Assembly: GCA_947642455.1 (NCBI GenBank)
Contig: CANRSN010000009.1
Location: forward strand, 1-64,000
Source: an uncultured Clostridiaceae bacterium
GTDB lineage: Bacteria; Bacillota; Clostridia; TANB77; CAG-508
Length of the DNA stretch: 64,000 nucleotides
Direction of reading: 5' to 3'
Part shown: one piece after another, positions 44,687 to 53,077 of the stretch
Position numbering within the stretch: the first letter of the stretch is position 1
Layout of the letters: every line of letters starts with the position of its first letter
The notes under the pieces: model-generated
Seen by the model: the letters and a program-made list of their open reading frames with translations, nothing else
Databases searched by the model: none
What the model was told of the DNA's origin: nothing
Translations under genes and position numbers: made by a program

Positions 44687-45784
44687 TTAGATATAATTTA
44701 TTGCACTTTCCTCATTTGAATTATCTAAATATTCTTCTAATTTTTTTGTTACACCTTCTAATGGTGTACCTTTATAATATGTAGTAACTACAACATTTAT
44801 TTTTGGTTTTGCAATTATATTATCGTCATCATTTTCATATAAATCTTGTTCATTTACTTCAATATTCATGTTTTCTATTTTTTGTTTTATATCTGTCATA
44901 AATTCTGTTACTCCACCAACTTCTACTCCTGAAAAGGCTATTACAAATTTTGGTCCCATATATCTTACAAATATATAGTCTTCTGATATATTATTTTTAA
45001 TTAAATCACTTATTTGTGTTATTACATCATTCCCTGTATGTCTTCCTATATTTTCATTTATATCTACTATATTTATTATTTTAAACATACATATAGCAGA
45101 TGTAGCATATTGGTCTATAAACCTTTTTCCCTCTGAATACAAATACTCTGCTGATTTCAAATTTGTAAATAAATCTGTTCTTACTATATTTTCTACTACA
45201 CTTTGTTTTTCTATTGTTTTCAAAACAGACACAATATTATTTTTTACAACTTCTAATATTGTTGTATCTACATTGTCAAAATCATGAGGAATTCCACTTT
45301 CTATAATCCAATACCCTATATATATGTTATCTATATAAAGAGGAAAAAACATTGCAGACTTTGCTCTTCCAAACTCTAATTTTTGATATGGTAACCTCTC
45401 GCCTTCTCTTTCTACTGTTATATATTTTGGTGTAGCTGTTTGTATACTATCTCTAAAAATTTCTTCTTTATGGAGACTTTTTAGTGTTTCCCAATGTTTT
45501 TGGTCTACATTTGTGGCTTTTATTGTATATTCTGTACCAGTATATATTACTATAGTAGAATATTTTATTTCATATTTTTCTATTAGTATTTCATTTATTC
45601 TTTTTATTTTTTCATCTGCCGATTTTTCTTCTCCTATTGTACTCATAAATTCTTGTAATACATTTAAACTTGTTATTCTTTGATTTATATTTTTGTATAC
45701 ATCTATTTTTTTATGAACAGACATGTTATATAACATTAAGAATAGAATTATTACTACCAATAGTACTATTACTGCAATTATCAA
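44687..45784 (-). CDS. Membrane protein with GAF-like and degenerate GGDEF domains
   Basis: 365 residues. An N-terminal membrane helix (about 1-20), a GAF-like sensor (about 40-190) and a GGDEF-family domain (about 205-345) in which the signature loop is RYMGPKF instead of GGDEF, so cyclase activity is unlikely. It starts at TTG with GGGGAG 7 bases upstream. It lies 27 bases after the CpaE-like gene and 15 bases before ireB, within a five-gene run. It may bind a nucleotide or act as a scaffold. Confidence 0.8.
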   Translation of the reverse strand: MIIAVIVLLVVIILFLMLYNMSVHKKIDVYKNINQRITSLNVLQEFMSTIGEEKSADEKIKRINEILIEKYEIKYSTIVIYTGTEYTIKATNVDQKHWETLKSLHKEEIFRDSIQTATPKYITVEREGERLPYQKLEFGRAKSAMFFPLYIDNIYIGYWIIESGIPHDFDNVDTTILEVVKNNIVSVLKTIEKQSVVENIVRTDLFTNLKSAEYLYSEGKRFIDQYATSAICMFKIINIVDINENIGRHTGNDVITQISDLIKNNISEDYIFVRYMGPKFVIAFSGVEVGGVTEFMTDIKQKIENMNIEVNEQDLYENDDDNIIAKPKINVVVTTYYKGTPLEGVTKKLEEYLDNSNEESAINYI

Positions 45785-45810
45785 GATGTTTCTCCCCTTT
45801 TCCTTATATT

Positions 45811-48800
45811 TTAATAATTATTTTTCATTTTATTTAGTGTATTATTCATTTCATTTGAAAAATTTTTTTGATATTGCCCATATTGAGCTTTTTGCTTTTT
45901 ATTGTACTCTTTTCCATATTTTTGTGTATTTGTAACTAATGGATATACCATATTTGCAAGTTTTCTTAATTCTGCTATCATTTCTTTTGAATATCCATTT
46001 AATGAAATTTCACAATTTACTAACCCTTCTAAATATTTTGAATATGCTTGTGTATCAAAAGGTATTACCGTATATTTTATTGTTTCCCTATTAAATAATT
46101 CTGTCATAAATGACATTGCTGGATCATTATAAAATGCCATACCACCTATTATTGTCTTTTCTGTTAAACTTCTTACTCTTAGATATTTATTTATTACTAC
46201 CCTTAACTTACTTTGGTCTAATATCCCTTTTGCTTTTAAATCTCTTAAATATGCTGTAAGAGGTTGAATTGTAAGTACATCCATACTTTGTACTAAATAT
46301 AATTCCTGAAGGTTTGCTATATATCTATAATCTGATTTGAAATCACAATCTACTAATATTAATGAGTATTTTTGTGTTAATGTTGTTATTACATTGTTTA
46401 CATTTTCTACTTCGTCTAGCTCTCCTGGTAAAGATGTGTAAACATCTAAATTTGGATTTACTTTTATTCCATTTGCTATTCCCAATTCTAAATTTTTCAT
46501 ACAGTCTATAGCTATTCTTCTTAAGTTCTCCTCATTTTTAGTATAAATATAATATGCATTTCTATTTTGAGTTAAATCTAGTATTGCTGTTTTTATTCCT
46601 TGGTTTGATAACATTTGTGCTAAGTTATCTACTATAAATGATGTTCCATTTTTTGATGTTCCTACAAACCCTACTATTTTTTTGTCTCCACTTAATAGTG
46701 ACTCTGCTCCAATATTAGTATTGATATTTTGAGTTTGTATTTGTTGTGAAAAATTATCATTATTAGTTTGGTTTTCATAATTTGATATTGTCGTATTTAA
46801 GTCAAAGTTATCTATTCCAGAATAATTATCATTTCCTATACTATTTGATGCTGATATATTGTTTTGATATTTGTCCATTCCTGATAACATATTATTATCT
46901 TCTTCATAGCTATTCATTCCTAGTATATCATCATTTTGATTATAATTATTTTCTTCATAATTATTCATTCCTGGTAGTACATCACTGTTTTCTTCATAAT
47001 TATTCATTCCTGGTAATACATCACTATTTTCTTCATAGTTATTCATTCCTAGTAATACATCACTGTTTTCTTCATAGTTATTCATTCCTGGTAATACATC
47101 ATTATTTTCTTCATAGTTATTCATTCCTGGTAGTACATCACTGTTTTCTTCATAGTTATTCATTCCTGGTAATACATCACTATTTTCTTCATAGTTATTC
47201 ATTCCTAGGAACATATCATCACTTTGATTATAATTATTTTTTGATAGTTTATCATCTTTTTCTTCATAGTCATCTACACTAGGTAATATATTATCTTGCT
47301 CATTCTCACTTGCTACTGGAATCATTCCATCCTTTTTTGTATATTCGCCTTCCATCCCTGGTAACATTCCATCATCTTCAAAGTCTGAAAACATATTATC
47401 ATCATACTCTTTTTCATTATTAAAGTCATTAAATCCTGGTAACATATCTGTATCGCTTTGCTCATTATAATCGTCAAAACCTGGTAACATCCCAGTATTA
47501 TTACTATTTGTTTCTAGTTCGTTGTTTGTATTTTCTTCAAAGTCTTCAAATCCAGGTAATGTATCATTACTTGGAGCCTCAAAGCTTTCAAATCCTGATA
47601 ATATATCATCATTTTCCATTTCATTTTTTTGTGATGAATTATTTCCTTGTGTTTGATAATCTTCAAAGCTAGGCAATGTACTTTCATTTATTTGTGAATT
47701 TACGTCGTTTTGTTGTTCTATTTCATCCTCAACTTGAATTTTTCTTGGTCTTCCTCTTTTTCTTTTTACTACATTTGCTTGTGCTGCTATTTCTTCTTCT
47801 GTTAATACTTTTCTTGGTCTTCCTCTTCCTCTTTTTGGTTGTTCTTGAACTACTGGGGTTTCTTGGATTTCAATGTTTTGCATTACATTTTTATGTGTTT
47901 CTTGTTCTTGTATTTGACTATTTTGATTCATATTTTTTTGTTGTTCTTGCATTTGACTATTTTGATTCATGTTTCTTTGTTGTTCTTGCATTTGACTATT
48001 TTCTTTCATATTTCTTTGTTGTTCTTGCATTTGACCATTTTGCTTCATGTTTCTTTGTTGTTGCATTTGACCATTTTGCCTTATATTTCTTTTTTGTTCT
48101 TGCATTTGACCATTCTGTCTCATATCTCTTTGTTGTTCTTGCATTTGACTATTTTGCTTCATGTTTCTTTGTTGTTCTTGCATTTGGTTATTTTCTTTCA
48201 TATTTCTTTGTTGTTCTTGCATTTGACCATTCTGTCTCATATTTCTTTGTTGTTCTTGCATTTGACTATTTTGCTTCATGTTTCTTTGTTGTTCTTGCAT
48301 TTGACTATTCTGTCTCATATCTCTTTGTTGTTCTTGCATCTGATTATTTTGTTTCTTATCTATTGGTTGTTCTTGCATTTGATTATTTTTTATTATAGCT
48401 CTTTGTTGCCTATCATTATTTGATTTTATAATTCTATGTGGTTCTTGCAGCCTACCATTTTGTTGTAAATTTTCTGCTTGATTTTCCTCATTTTGTTTAC
48501 TATTTGTCATATTATTTCCTTTTTGCTCTACTTTCTTTATATTTCTTGTTGTTACTTCTGATGGAATTATTACTGGTTTACTAAGCACACTGCTATTTTT
48601 ATCTGTTTTTATTGATTCTATTTTCAAACCTGCTTTTTCTGCTTGTTTGTCTACCTTATGTTGCTTTTCATGTTTTTTACTGAATTTTGATTGTGTATTT
48701 TTATATTCTTTTTCTGTTTCTTCGTCATCTACTGTGCCACCAGAATATGCAACTACTTGTTGATACCTAGGACACTGTGCTTCTAATACTGCTTTTACAT

Positions 48801-49437
48801 TTAGTGGTAAGAATTTGATTATTAGTCTTAATTGTTGGTCTGTGTATTGGTTTGCTATACTGTTAAAACTTGTAACATATTTTTCTTCATTTTTTCCAAG
48901 CCTTTTGTAGTGTGCAAGTATATTCTGAATTTCTACTTCACTAACATCTCCTTCACTTTCTGCTTTGTATTCAACTTCTCCTGATGAAATTTTATAATAT
49001 ACTTTTGCTTCTTTTTTGCTCCTTGGCTTGTTTATTAAATTACATACTTGCTCTATACTTCTATCTTGTCCAATTAATGCACTATATACACCTATTCCAA
49101 ATAGTTTTACTAAAAGGCTCTCCCCTTTTGTTCTTCTATCTGTTGATATTAGTATTATTGGTATGTCTTCACCTTGTACATTTGATGCTTCATCACTAAT
49201 ACTATCTAATTTTTCAAATAGAAAATTGTCTATTGTATCATAATTTTTACTTGCAAATGGCTCTAAATCTTCGCTTATTACTATTCTGTCATATGACTTA
49301 TCTTTTTGCAATTCTTTTATTATTGCATTAAAATAGTATACATTTTTACTTGATATTATCTCCTTATACATTTGCTGATATTTTTTTATTATCGCCTCCG
49401 ATATAGACTCATTGCTAACTGCAAATAAAACTTTCAT
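45811..49437 (-). CDS. CpaE/TadZ-like protein with AT-hooks and two 13-residue repeat arrays
   Basis: 1208 residues. The N-terminal receiver-like domain (about 1-130, ILISTDRRTKGES) resembles that of CpaE/TadZ. A polar linker leads to a Gln/Asn-rich array of about 13 units like NSQMQEQQRNMKQ (about 350-517). Two AT-hook motifs follow (RGRGRPRK near 535, KRGRPRK near 558), then LPGF/LPGM repeats, including about eight units like NNYEENSDVLPGM. The C-terminal ParA/MinD-like ATPase (about 912-1165) has a deviant Walker A, GFVGTSKNGTSF, and LILVDCDF. CpaE/TadZ proteins place Tad pili at poles; no other Tad gene is here. The start is coupled to the upstream gene, whose stop is 3 bases away. DNA binding by the hooks is inference. 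Confidence 0.75.
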   Translation of the reverse strand: MKVLFAVSNESISEAIIKKYQQMYKEIISSKNVYYFNAIIKELQKDKSYDRIVISEDLEPFASKNYDTIDNFLFEKLDSISDEASNVQGEDIPIILISTDRRTKGESLLVKLFGIGVYSALIGQDRSIEQVCNLINKPRSKKEAKVYYKISSGEVEYKAESEGDVSEVEIQNILAHYKRLGKNEEKYVTSFNSIANQYTDQQLRLIIKFLPLNVKAVLEAQCPRYQQVVAYSGGTVDDEETEKEYKNTQSKFSKKHEKQHKVDKQAEKAGLKIESIKTDKNSSVLSKPVIIPSEVTTRNIKKVEQKGNNMTNSKQNEENQAENLQQNGRLQEPHRIIKSNNDRQQRAIIKNNQMQEQPIDKKQNNQMQEQQRDMRQNSQMQEQQRNMKQNSQMQEQQRNMRQNGQMQEQQRNMKENNQMQEQQRNMKQNSQMQEQQRDMRQNGQMQEQKRNIRQNGQMQQQRNMKQNGQMQEQQRNMKENSQMQEQQRNMNQNSQMQEQQKNMNQNSQIQEQETHKNVMQNIEIQETPVVQEQPKRGRGRPRKVLTEEEIAAQANVVKRKRGRPRKIQVEDEIEQQNDVNSQINESTLPSFEDYQTQGNNSSQKNEMENDDILSGFESFEAPSNDTLPGFEDFEENTNNELETNSNNTGMLPGFDDYNEQSDTDMLPGFNDFNNEKEYDDNMFSDFEDDGMLPGMEGEYTKKDGMIPVASENEQDNILPSVDDYEEKDDKLSKNNYNQSDDMFLGMNNYEENSDVLPGMNNYEENSDVLPGMNNYEENNDVLPGMNNYEENSDVLLGMNNYEENSDVLPGMNNYEENSDVLPGMNNYEENNYNQNDDILGMNSYEEDNNMLSGMDKYQNNISASNSIGNDNYSGIDNFDLNTTISNYENQTNNDNFSQQIQTQNINTNIGAESLLSGDKKIVGFVGTSKNGTSFIVDNLAQMLSNQGIKTAILDLTQNRNAYYIYTKNEENLRRIAIDCMKNLELGIANGIKVNPNLDVYTSLPGELDEVENVNNVITTLTQKYSLILVDCDFKSDYRYIANLQELYLVQSMDVLTIQPLTAYLRDLKAKGILDQSKLRVVINKYLRVRSLTEKTIIGGMAFYNDPAMSFMTELFNRETIKYTVIPFDTQAYSKYLEGLVNCEISLNGYSKEMIAELRKLANMVYPLVTNTQKYGKEYNKKQKAQYGQYQKNFSNEMNNTLNKMKNNY
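46878..47245 (-). repeat. In-frame 39-bp repeats encoding LPGM units
   Basis: About eight copies of a 39-bp unit coding for NNYEENSDVLPGM-type residues, several nearly identical at DNA level, flanked by diverged versions. Confidence 0.85.
47895..48384 (-). repeat. In-frame 39-bp repeats encoding Gln/Asn-rich units
   Basis: About 13 copies of a 39-bp unit coding for NSQMQEQQRNMKQ-type residues; one unit is a codon shorter. Same repeat length as the second array in this gene. Confidence 0.85.
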
Positions 49438-49440
49438 TTG

Positions 49441-49848
49441 TTAATCCCCCCAACCTTTCACTACTATTGCAAATATTAATGGTAACACTTGTGCAATAAT
49501 AAATATTGTTACTATTGATACCATGATTGCAAATCCTTTATCTCTTGTGTCTAACTTCCTTATACCTAAAACATATTGGTATATTGCACTTATTGCAATT
49601 CCTACAAAACAAAATGGTATACTATATATTTGTATTTTGTTTAATATGTATGCCGCAAACCCATATGAGTCTGATCCATATTCTTTTTTGTAGTCTTCTA
49701 ATTGTCTTTCTTGATCTATTTTCATTTTTAGTAATTGACTTATTGATGTGTCTTTTTCTTCAACATCTGCTATTGTATTTGAGGCAAAAACTGTTGTTGT
49801 TCCTATTATACAAAACATTATTGTTACTATTGCTATGACTTTTTTCAT
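49441..49848 (-). CDS. Small secreted/membrane protein upstream of the CpaE-like gene
   Basis: 135 residues: signal peptide (about 1-21, ends VFAS), a charged stretch (about 22-60) and two or three membrane helices (about 68-88, 98-125). A VirB2-like size and topology is possible but unproven. The start at 49848 has GAAAGGAG; an extension to 49902 lacks a site. Its stop codon lies just before the next ATG, so the pair is coupled. Confidence 0.65.
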   Translation of the reverse strand: MKKVIAIVTIMFCIIGTTTVFASNTIADVEEKDTSISQLLKMKIDQERQLEDYKKEYGSDSYGFAAYILNKIQIYSIPFCFVGIAISAIYQYVLGIRKLDTRDKGFAIMVSIVTIFIIAQVLPLIFAIVVKGWGD

Positions 49849-49950
49849 GTATTCTACTCCTTTCGGTTTTTTATACAATTTTTTACTTATATTATCATAC
49901 AATATTATCTAAAAAATAGCAAGGAAATATGTAGATTTTTTTTCAAAATT

Positions 49951-50240
49951 AGTAACAATTCACAAGTATTCTACTATCTGCTGTGTTATTAATATTTATT
50001 TTTACAAGTTTTGCACTGGAAAGCTCACCTGAACTGCAATTTAATTATTGGTTATAATTTAGAGTTAAATTACTTTTTAAGCAATATAATATTTATTATA
50101 ACAAAGTTTTGCACAGGGAAGTTCTCACAGTGGACATGACCCAGAGCTACCCACGAAACCAGTAAAAAACTTTGTTAAAATAAATATTATAGTACTTATA
50201 TATTTCTGATTTTAATCTGTAAAATGTAATATTTTACAAA
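49951..50240. repeat. Composite family I element: half copy plus full copy
   Basis: 49951-50030 is the left half of the variant seen at 56865 (CTACTATCTGCTGTGTTATT, then AGTTTTGCACTGGAAAGCTC). 50079-50240 is a nearly complete second element with core GCACAGGGAAG, GACATGACCCAGAGC and AGTAAAAAACTTTG. The two share orientation. They fill the gap before sigK. Confidence 0.75.
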
Positions 50241-50263
50241 AGAACCATTTTTATAAGAACATT

Positions 50264-50962
50264 TTATTCTTTAATTTCTTTTGCTAATTTTCCAATTGCT
50301 TTTGTTTCAATTCTTGAAACATATGAACGTGATATACCAAACATTTTAGCAATTTCATTTTGTGTTTTTGGCTTTTTACCATCTAAGCCAAATCTCATTT
50401 CAATAATCTCCTTTTCTCTATCTCTTAAAACCTTTTTTATATTTTTATACAACTGTTTTATTTTCATTTTCAAATCAACTTCATCTTCAATATTTCTTTC
50501 ACTATTTTCCAAAACATCTTTTAATGAAACTACATTATCATCTTTATCTTTCCCAATTGGATCTTCTAAAGAAACCTCTGCTCCATTTTTCTTACTAGAA
50601 CGTAAAAACATCAAAATCTCATTATCTATACATCTTGAAACATATGTTGAAAGTCTAACATTTTTATCAGATTTAAAACTATTTATTCCCTTTATCAATC
50701 CTATAGTACCAATAGATATTAAATCATCTTGCTCTACTTTTGTAGAAGAATATTTTTTGCACACATGTGCAACTAATCTTAAGTTTCTTTCTATTAATAT
50801 ATTTCTTGCTTCTTCATCTCCATTTTCTAAATTTTGTATATACATTTCCTCTTCTTCTGGAGTTAATGGTTCAGGAAACAAATTACTACTTGAAATATAC
50901 CCTACTACAAACACAGCAGAATGAAGAAATGCTAAAAAGCCTGATATTGAAAGAGCTAACAT
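50264..50962 (-). CDS. sigK: RNA polymerase sigma-K factor with pro-sequence
   Basis: 232 residues. A hydrophobic N-terminal pro-sequence (about 1-25, FLAFLHSAVFVVGYI) must be removed by a SpoIVFB-type protease. Regions 2 and 4 are well conserved (LVAHVCKKYSS, LISIGTIGLIKGINSF, EKEIIEMRFGLDG, FGISRSYVSRIETKA). It drives late mother-cell genes. The gene is continuous with no skin-type element. Ribosome site GGAGGT. Confidence 0.97.
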   Translation of the reverse strand: MLALSISGFLAFLHSAVFVVGYISSSNLFPEPLTPEEEEMYIQNLENGDEEARNILIERNLRLVAHVCKKYSSTKVEQDDLISIGTIGLIKGINSFKSDKNVRLSTYVSRCIDNEILMFLRSSKKNGAEVSLEDPIGKDKDDNVVSLKDVLENSERNIEDEVDLKMKIKQLYKNIKKVLRDREKEIIEMRFGLDGKKPKTQNEIAKMFGISRSYVSRIETKAIGKLAKEIKE

Positions 50963-51112
50963 ACATATACCTCCATATTTTCACTATATCACATTATATG
51001 TTTATAAATTTCTTTTGTGCCTGACCTCATAAAATATATAGCAAATCTTGAAATTGATTGTAGACTACTATTTGAGCATAAATATCTTGATATATGAATA
51101 CCACTATTCACC

Positions 51113-51379
51113 TTAATTATATAATTTTATCCAACCTTTATCTAACCAAAATTTAACTTCATCATAAGAAGAAACTTCTTCAGATGGCATATTTAAAATA
51201 TATATTTCAATATTTTTTTTATGAATTAAATTTAAAATTACAACATAAGTAAGTTCAGCAATTGCACTTGCTCCAATATAACCTTTAATTCCATTTTTTT
51301 CTTCATTCATTAAAAAGAATACATCTGTATTTTCTAAAGCTGTATAAAAATCATTATAAACTATTGGTAATTCTTCCAT
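51113..51379 (-). CDS. Small hypothetical protein
   Basis: 88 residues, alpha/beta pattern with hydrophobic core strands (AELTYVVILNLIH, IEIYILNM) and no membrane segment. No ribosome site of good strength was found at the given start. No family recognised. It lies between sigK and a family I fragment. Confidence 0.45.
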   Translation of the reverse strand: MEELPIVYNDFYTALENTDVFFLMNEEKNGIKGYIGASAIAELTYVVILNLIHKKNIEIYILNMPSEEVSSYDEVKFWLDKGWIKLYN

Positions 51380-51434
51380 ATAATTTTCAGGCTTTATAAG
51401 TTTAGGGTAATCTAATATTTCATAATTTCTATTT

Positions 51435-51506
51435 AGGCAATATATAATTTTACAAACTGTGAATTGTAACGAATAGTTACTGTTTCATAGAAAAATAAAT
51501 ATTATA
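51435..51506. repeat. Family I repeat fragment
   Basis: GGCAATATATAATTTTACAA and CTGTGAATTGTAAC match the right arm of the copy at 27172-27366. AAAATAAATATTATA from an inner end follows after 25 bases. The core is deleted. Confidence 0.6.
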
Positions 51507-51617
51507 TCTTGATATTATGATAACATAATGTTATACTATACTTATGTCTAAAGTATATAAGCTCTTAATGGCTAGACATGTAACTATTAACCACTAATAA
51601 TTTAAAAGGAGCGAAAT

Positions 51618-52001
51618 ATGGAAACAGTATTATATTGGAATGGAACATTCAAAACAGAGTTTAACAAAAAGGAACTTGCAAATTTTCTTTATGAGTATAC
51701 TTTAAATTACTCTGAAGACTCTCCCATCTATATTCCTGAGGTTCAAGGTCTTTTCAAAAACGTATTTGAAATTGTACTTACATATCTTCACGAAACAACC
51801 TGTATCCAAATATATAATGATGGTGTTATTCGCTTACACTTAAAAAGCGATAGTGCAGTTCGGCTAAAATACTCTGGCATTAATGTTTCAAATTCTATTG
51901 TCATTGACAATACTTATAGCAATATGACACATAAATTAAAAGAATGTATAATAGCATTTTCTTACATTTGTGCCAAAAATTCTCTAAGATTTTTTTGTTG
52001 A
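51618..52001 (+). CDS. Hypothetical protein
   Basis: 127 residues with ribosome site AAAAGGAG. Mixed alpha/beta, no membrane segment, four cysteines. No family recognised. It is a lone plus-strand gene convergent with the DUF368 gene, sharing the terminator at 52062-52106. Confidence 0.6.
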   Translation: METVLYWNGTFKTEFNKKELANFLYEYTLNYSEDSPIYIPEVQGLFKNVFEIVLTYLHETTCIQIYNDGVIRLHLKSDSAVRLKYSGINVSNSIVIDNTYSNMTHKLKECIIAFSYICAKNSLRFFC

Positions 52002-52061
52002 TTATTGCAAAACTCACAAAATTATTATAGCAATTTTGTGAAAAACTTTTAACAAAACTCA

Positions 52062-52106
52062 AAAAAATACTCTAAAAAGTCAAAATCACTTTTTAGAGTA
52101 TTTTTT
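52062..52106. terminator. Bidirectional terminator overlapping the end of the DUF368 gene
   Basis: AAAATACTCTAAAAAGT and ACTTTTTAGAGTATTTT pair around 7 nt. One arm encodes the last codons (KYSKK) and stop of the DUF368 gene. Confidence 0.75.
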
Positions 52107-52931
52107 ATATGTCTCTTTTGTTCTACCAAAATGTTTCTCTATTCCGAAAGGAAGGTAAAGACCAATAGAAAAAAGTATAAAATATATAATACTTCCAGAA
52201 TCGAAAGAAATATTAGGCATTAGTACAAATATAGAACTCATTGCAAACCCAATAATTGAATAGTATGTTGGATTATGAAATCTATTTAGTAAAAACTTAA
52301 TTAATATTAAAAAAATAACACTACCTATAACAAGACCTATTCCCATTGGTATAAGTATATTAAAATTTAGTGTAGCAATTCCAGATAAATATGTATAATA
52401 TACACCTAAACACATTAATAGTACTGTACTACTAACTCCAGGAACTACTATTCCAATAGACATTACAAATCCTGCAAATATCAGAAAAGAAAAAGAAGTA
52501 TCAGCATTTGATACTATAAAATTTGATATATTACCCTCTAGCCTAAAAAGTATAAATCCAATTAAAAATGTGATTATTGTATATATTAAATAATGTAATT
52601 TAAAACTTTTATTTTCTCCTTTTGCTTCTTTTATTAATGATGGTATACTCCCTAAAATTAAGCCCATGAATAATGTTTTAGAAGCATTTTCGAAAGAAGA
52701 AAATAAGTACTTTAATATATTACCAAACAAAACTACCCCAATTGTGATACCTATAATAAATGGTAATAAGTATAGAAAACTTTTTTTAAAATCTTTAAAA
52801 ATACTTAAAATGCTATCTATCATTTTTTCATAAATTCCAAAAATAACACAAAGTACCCCACTGCTAATCCCTGGTAGTATTGCTCCAGCACCTATGGCAA
52901 TACCTTTAAATATATTGAATACAAAGTCCAT
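52086..52931 (-). CDS. popT: DUF368 family undecaprenyl-phosphate translocase (PopT type)
   Basis: 281 residues, about eight membrane helices in an inverted duplication: GIAIGAGAILPGISSGVLC near the N-terminus and GIVVPGVSSTVLLMCLG in the second half, the conserved DUF368 PGxSSG motifs. Members of this family (PopT) recycle undecaprenyl phosphate across the membrane for cell-wall synthesis. The start at 52931 has AAAGG 7 bases upstream; an in-frame ATG at 52952 is upstream of that site. Confidence 0.85.
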   Translation of the reverse strand: MDFVFNIFKGIAIGAGAILPGISSGVLCVIFGIYEKMIDSILSIFKDFKKSFLYLLPFIIGITIGVVLFGNILKYLFSSFENASKTLFMGLILGSIPSLIKEAKGENKSFKLHYLIYTIITFLIGFILFRLEGNISNFIVSNADTSFSFLIFAGFVMSIGIVVPGVSSTVLLMCLGVYYTYLSGIATLNFNILIPMGIGLVIGSVIFLILIKFLLNRFHNPTYYSIIGFAMSSIFVLMPNISFDSGSIIYFILFSIGLYLPFGIEKHFGRTKETYKKYSKK

Positions 52932-53004
52932 AAAATATCCTTTCATTTTCATAATTCATTATATTCTATTATTTAAAATTTATGCTAAAATAAGTAAAAT
53001 GGAA

Positions 53005-53076
53005 CTTAAGTAAAAATGGGACGGAGCAAATCTGGACATTTTTGTCCCGATTTGCTCCGTCCCATTTTTACTTAAG
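53005..53076. repeat. Long perfect inverted repeat
   Basis: Arms 53005-53032 and 53049-53076 are perfect 28-bp complements beginning CTTAAGTAAAAATGGGACGG. The 16-nt loop can pair further (GGAC with GTCC). It is GC-richer than its surroundings. A terminator role is possible, yet it also resembles a mobile palindrome. Confidence 0.8.
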
Positions 53077-53077
53077 C

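Noticed and set aside
46878..48384. CRISPR-like arrays of 39-bp repeats
   Set aside because: The units are contiguous without spacers, stay in one coding frame and encode regular 13-residue protein repeats. No cas gene is nearby.
46782..48423. Long plus-strand ORFs rich in Phe, Leu and His opposite the CpaE-like gene
   Set aside because: They are frame shadows of the 39-bp in-frame repeats. They have no ribosome sites, and the minus-strand gene shows domains.
50264..50962. Skin-type prophage element in sigK
   Set aside because: The gene is continuous from pro-sequence to region 4.
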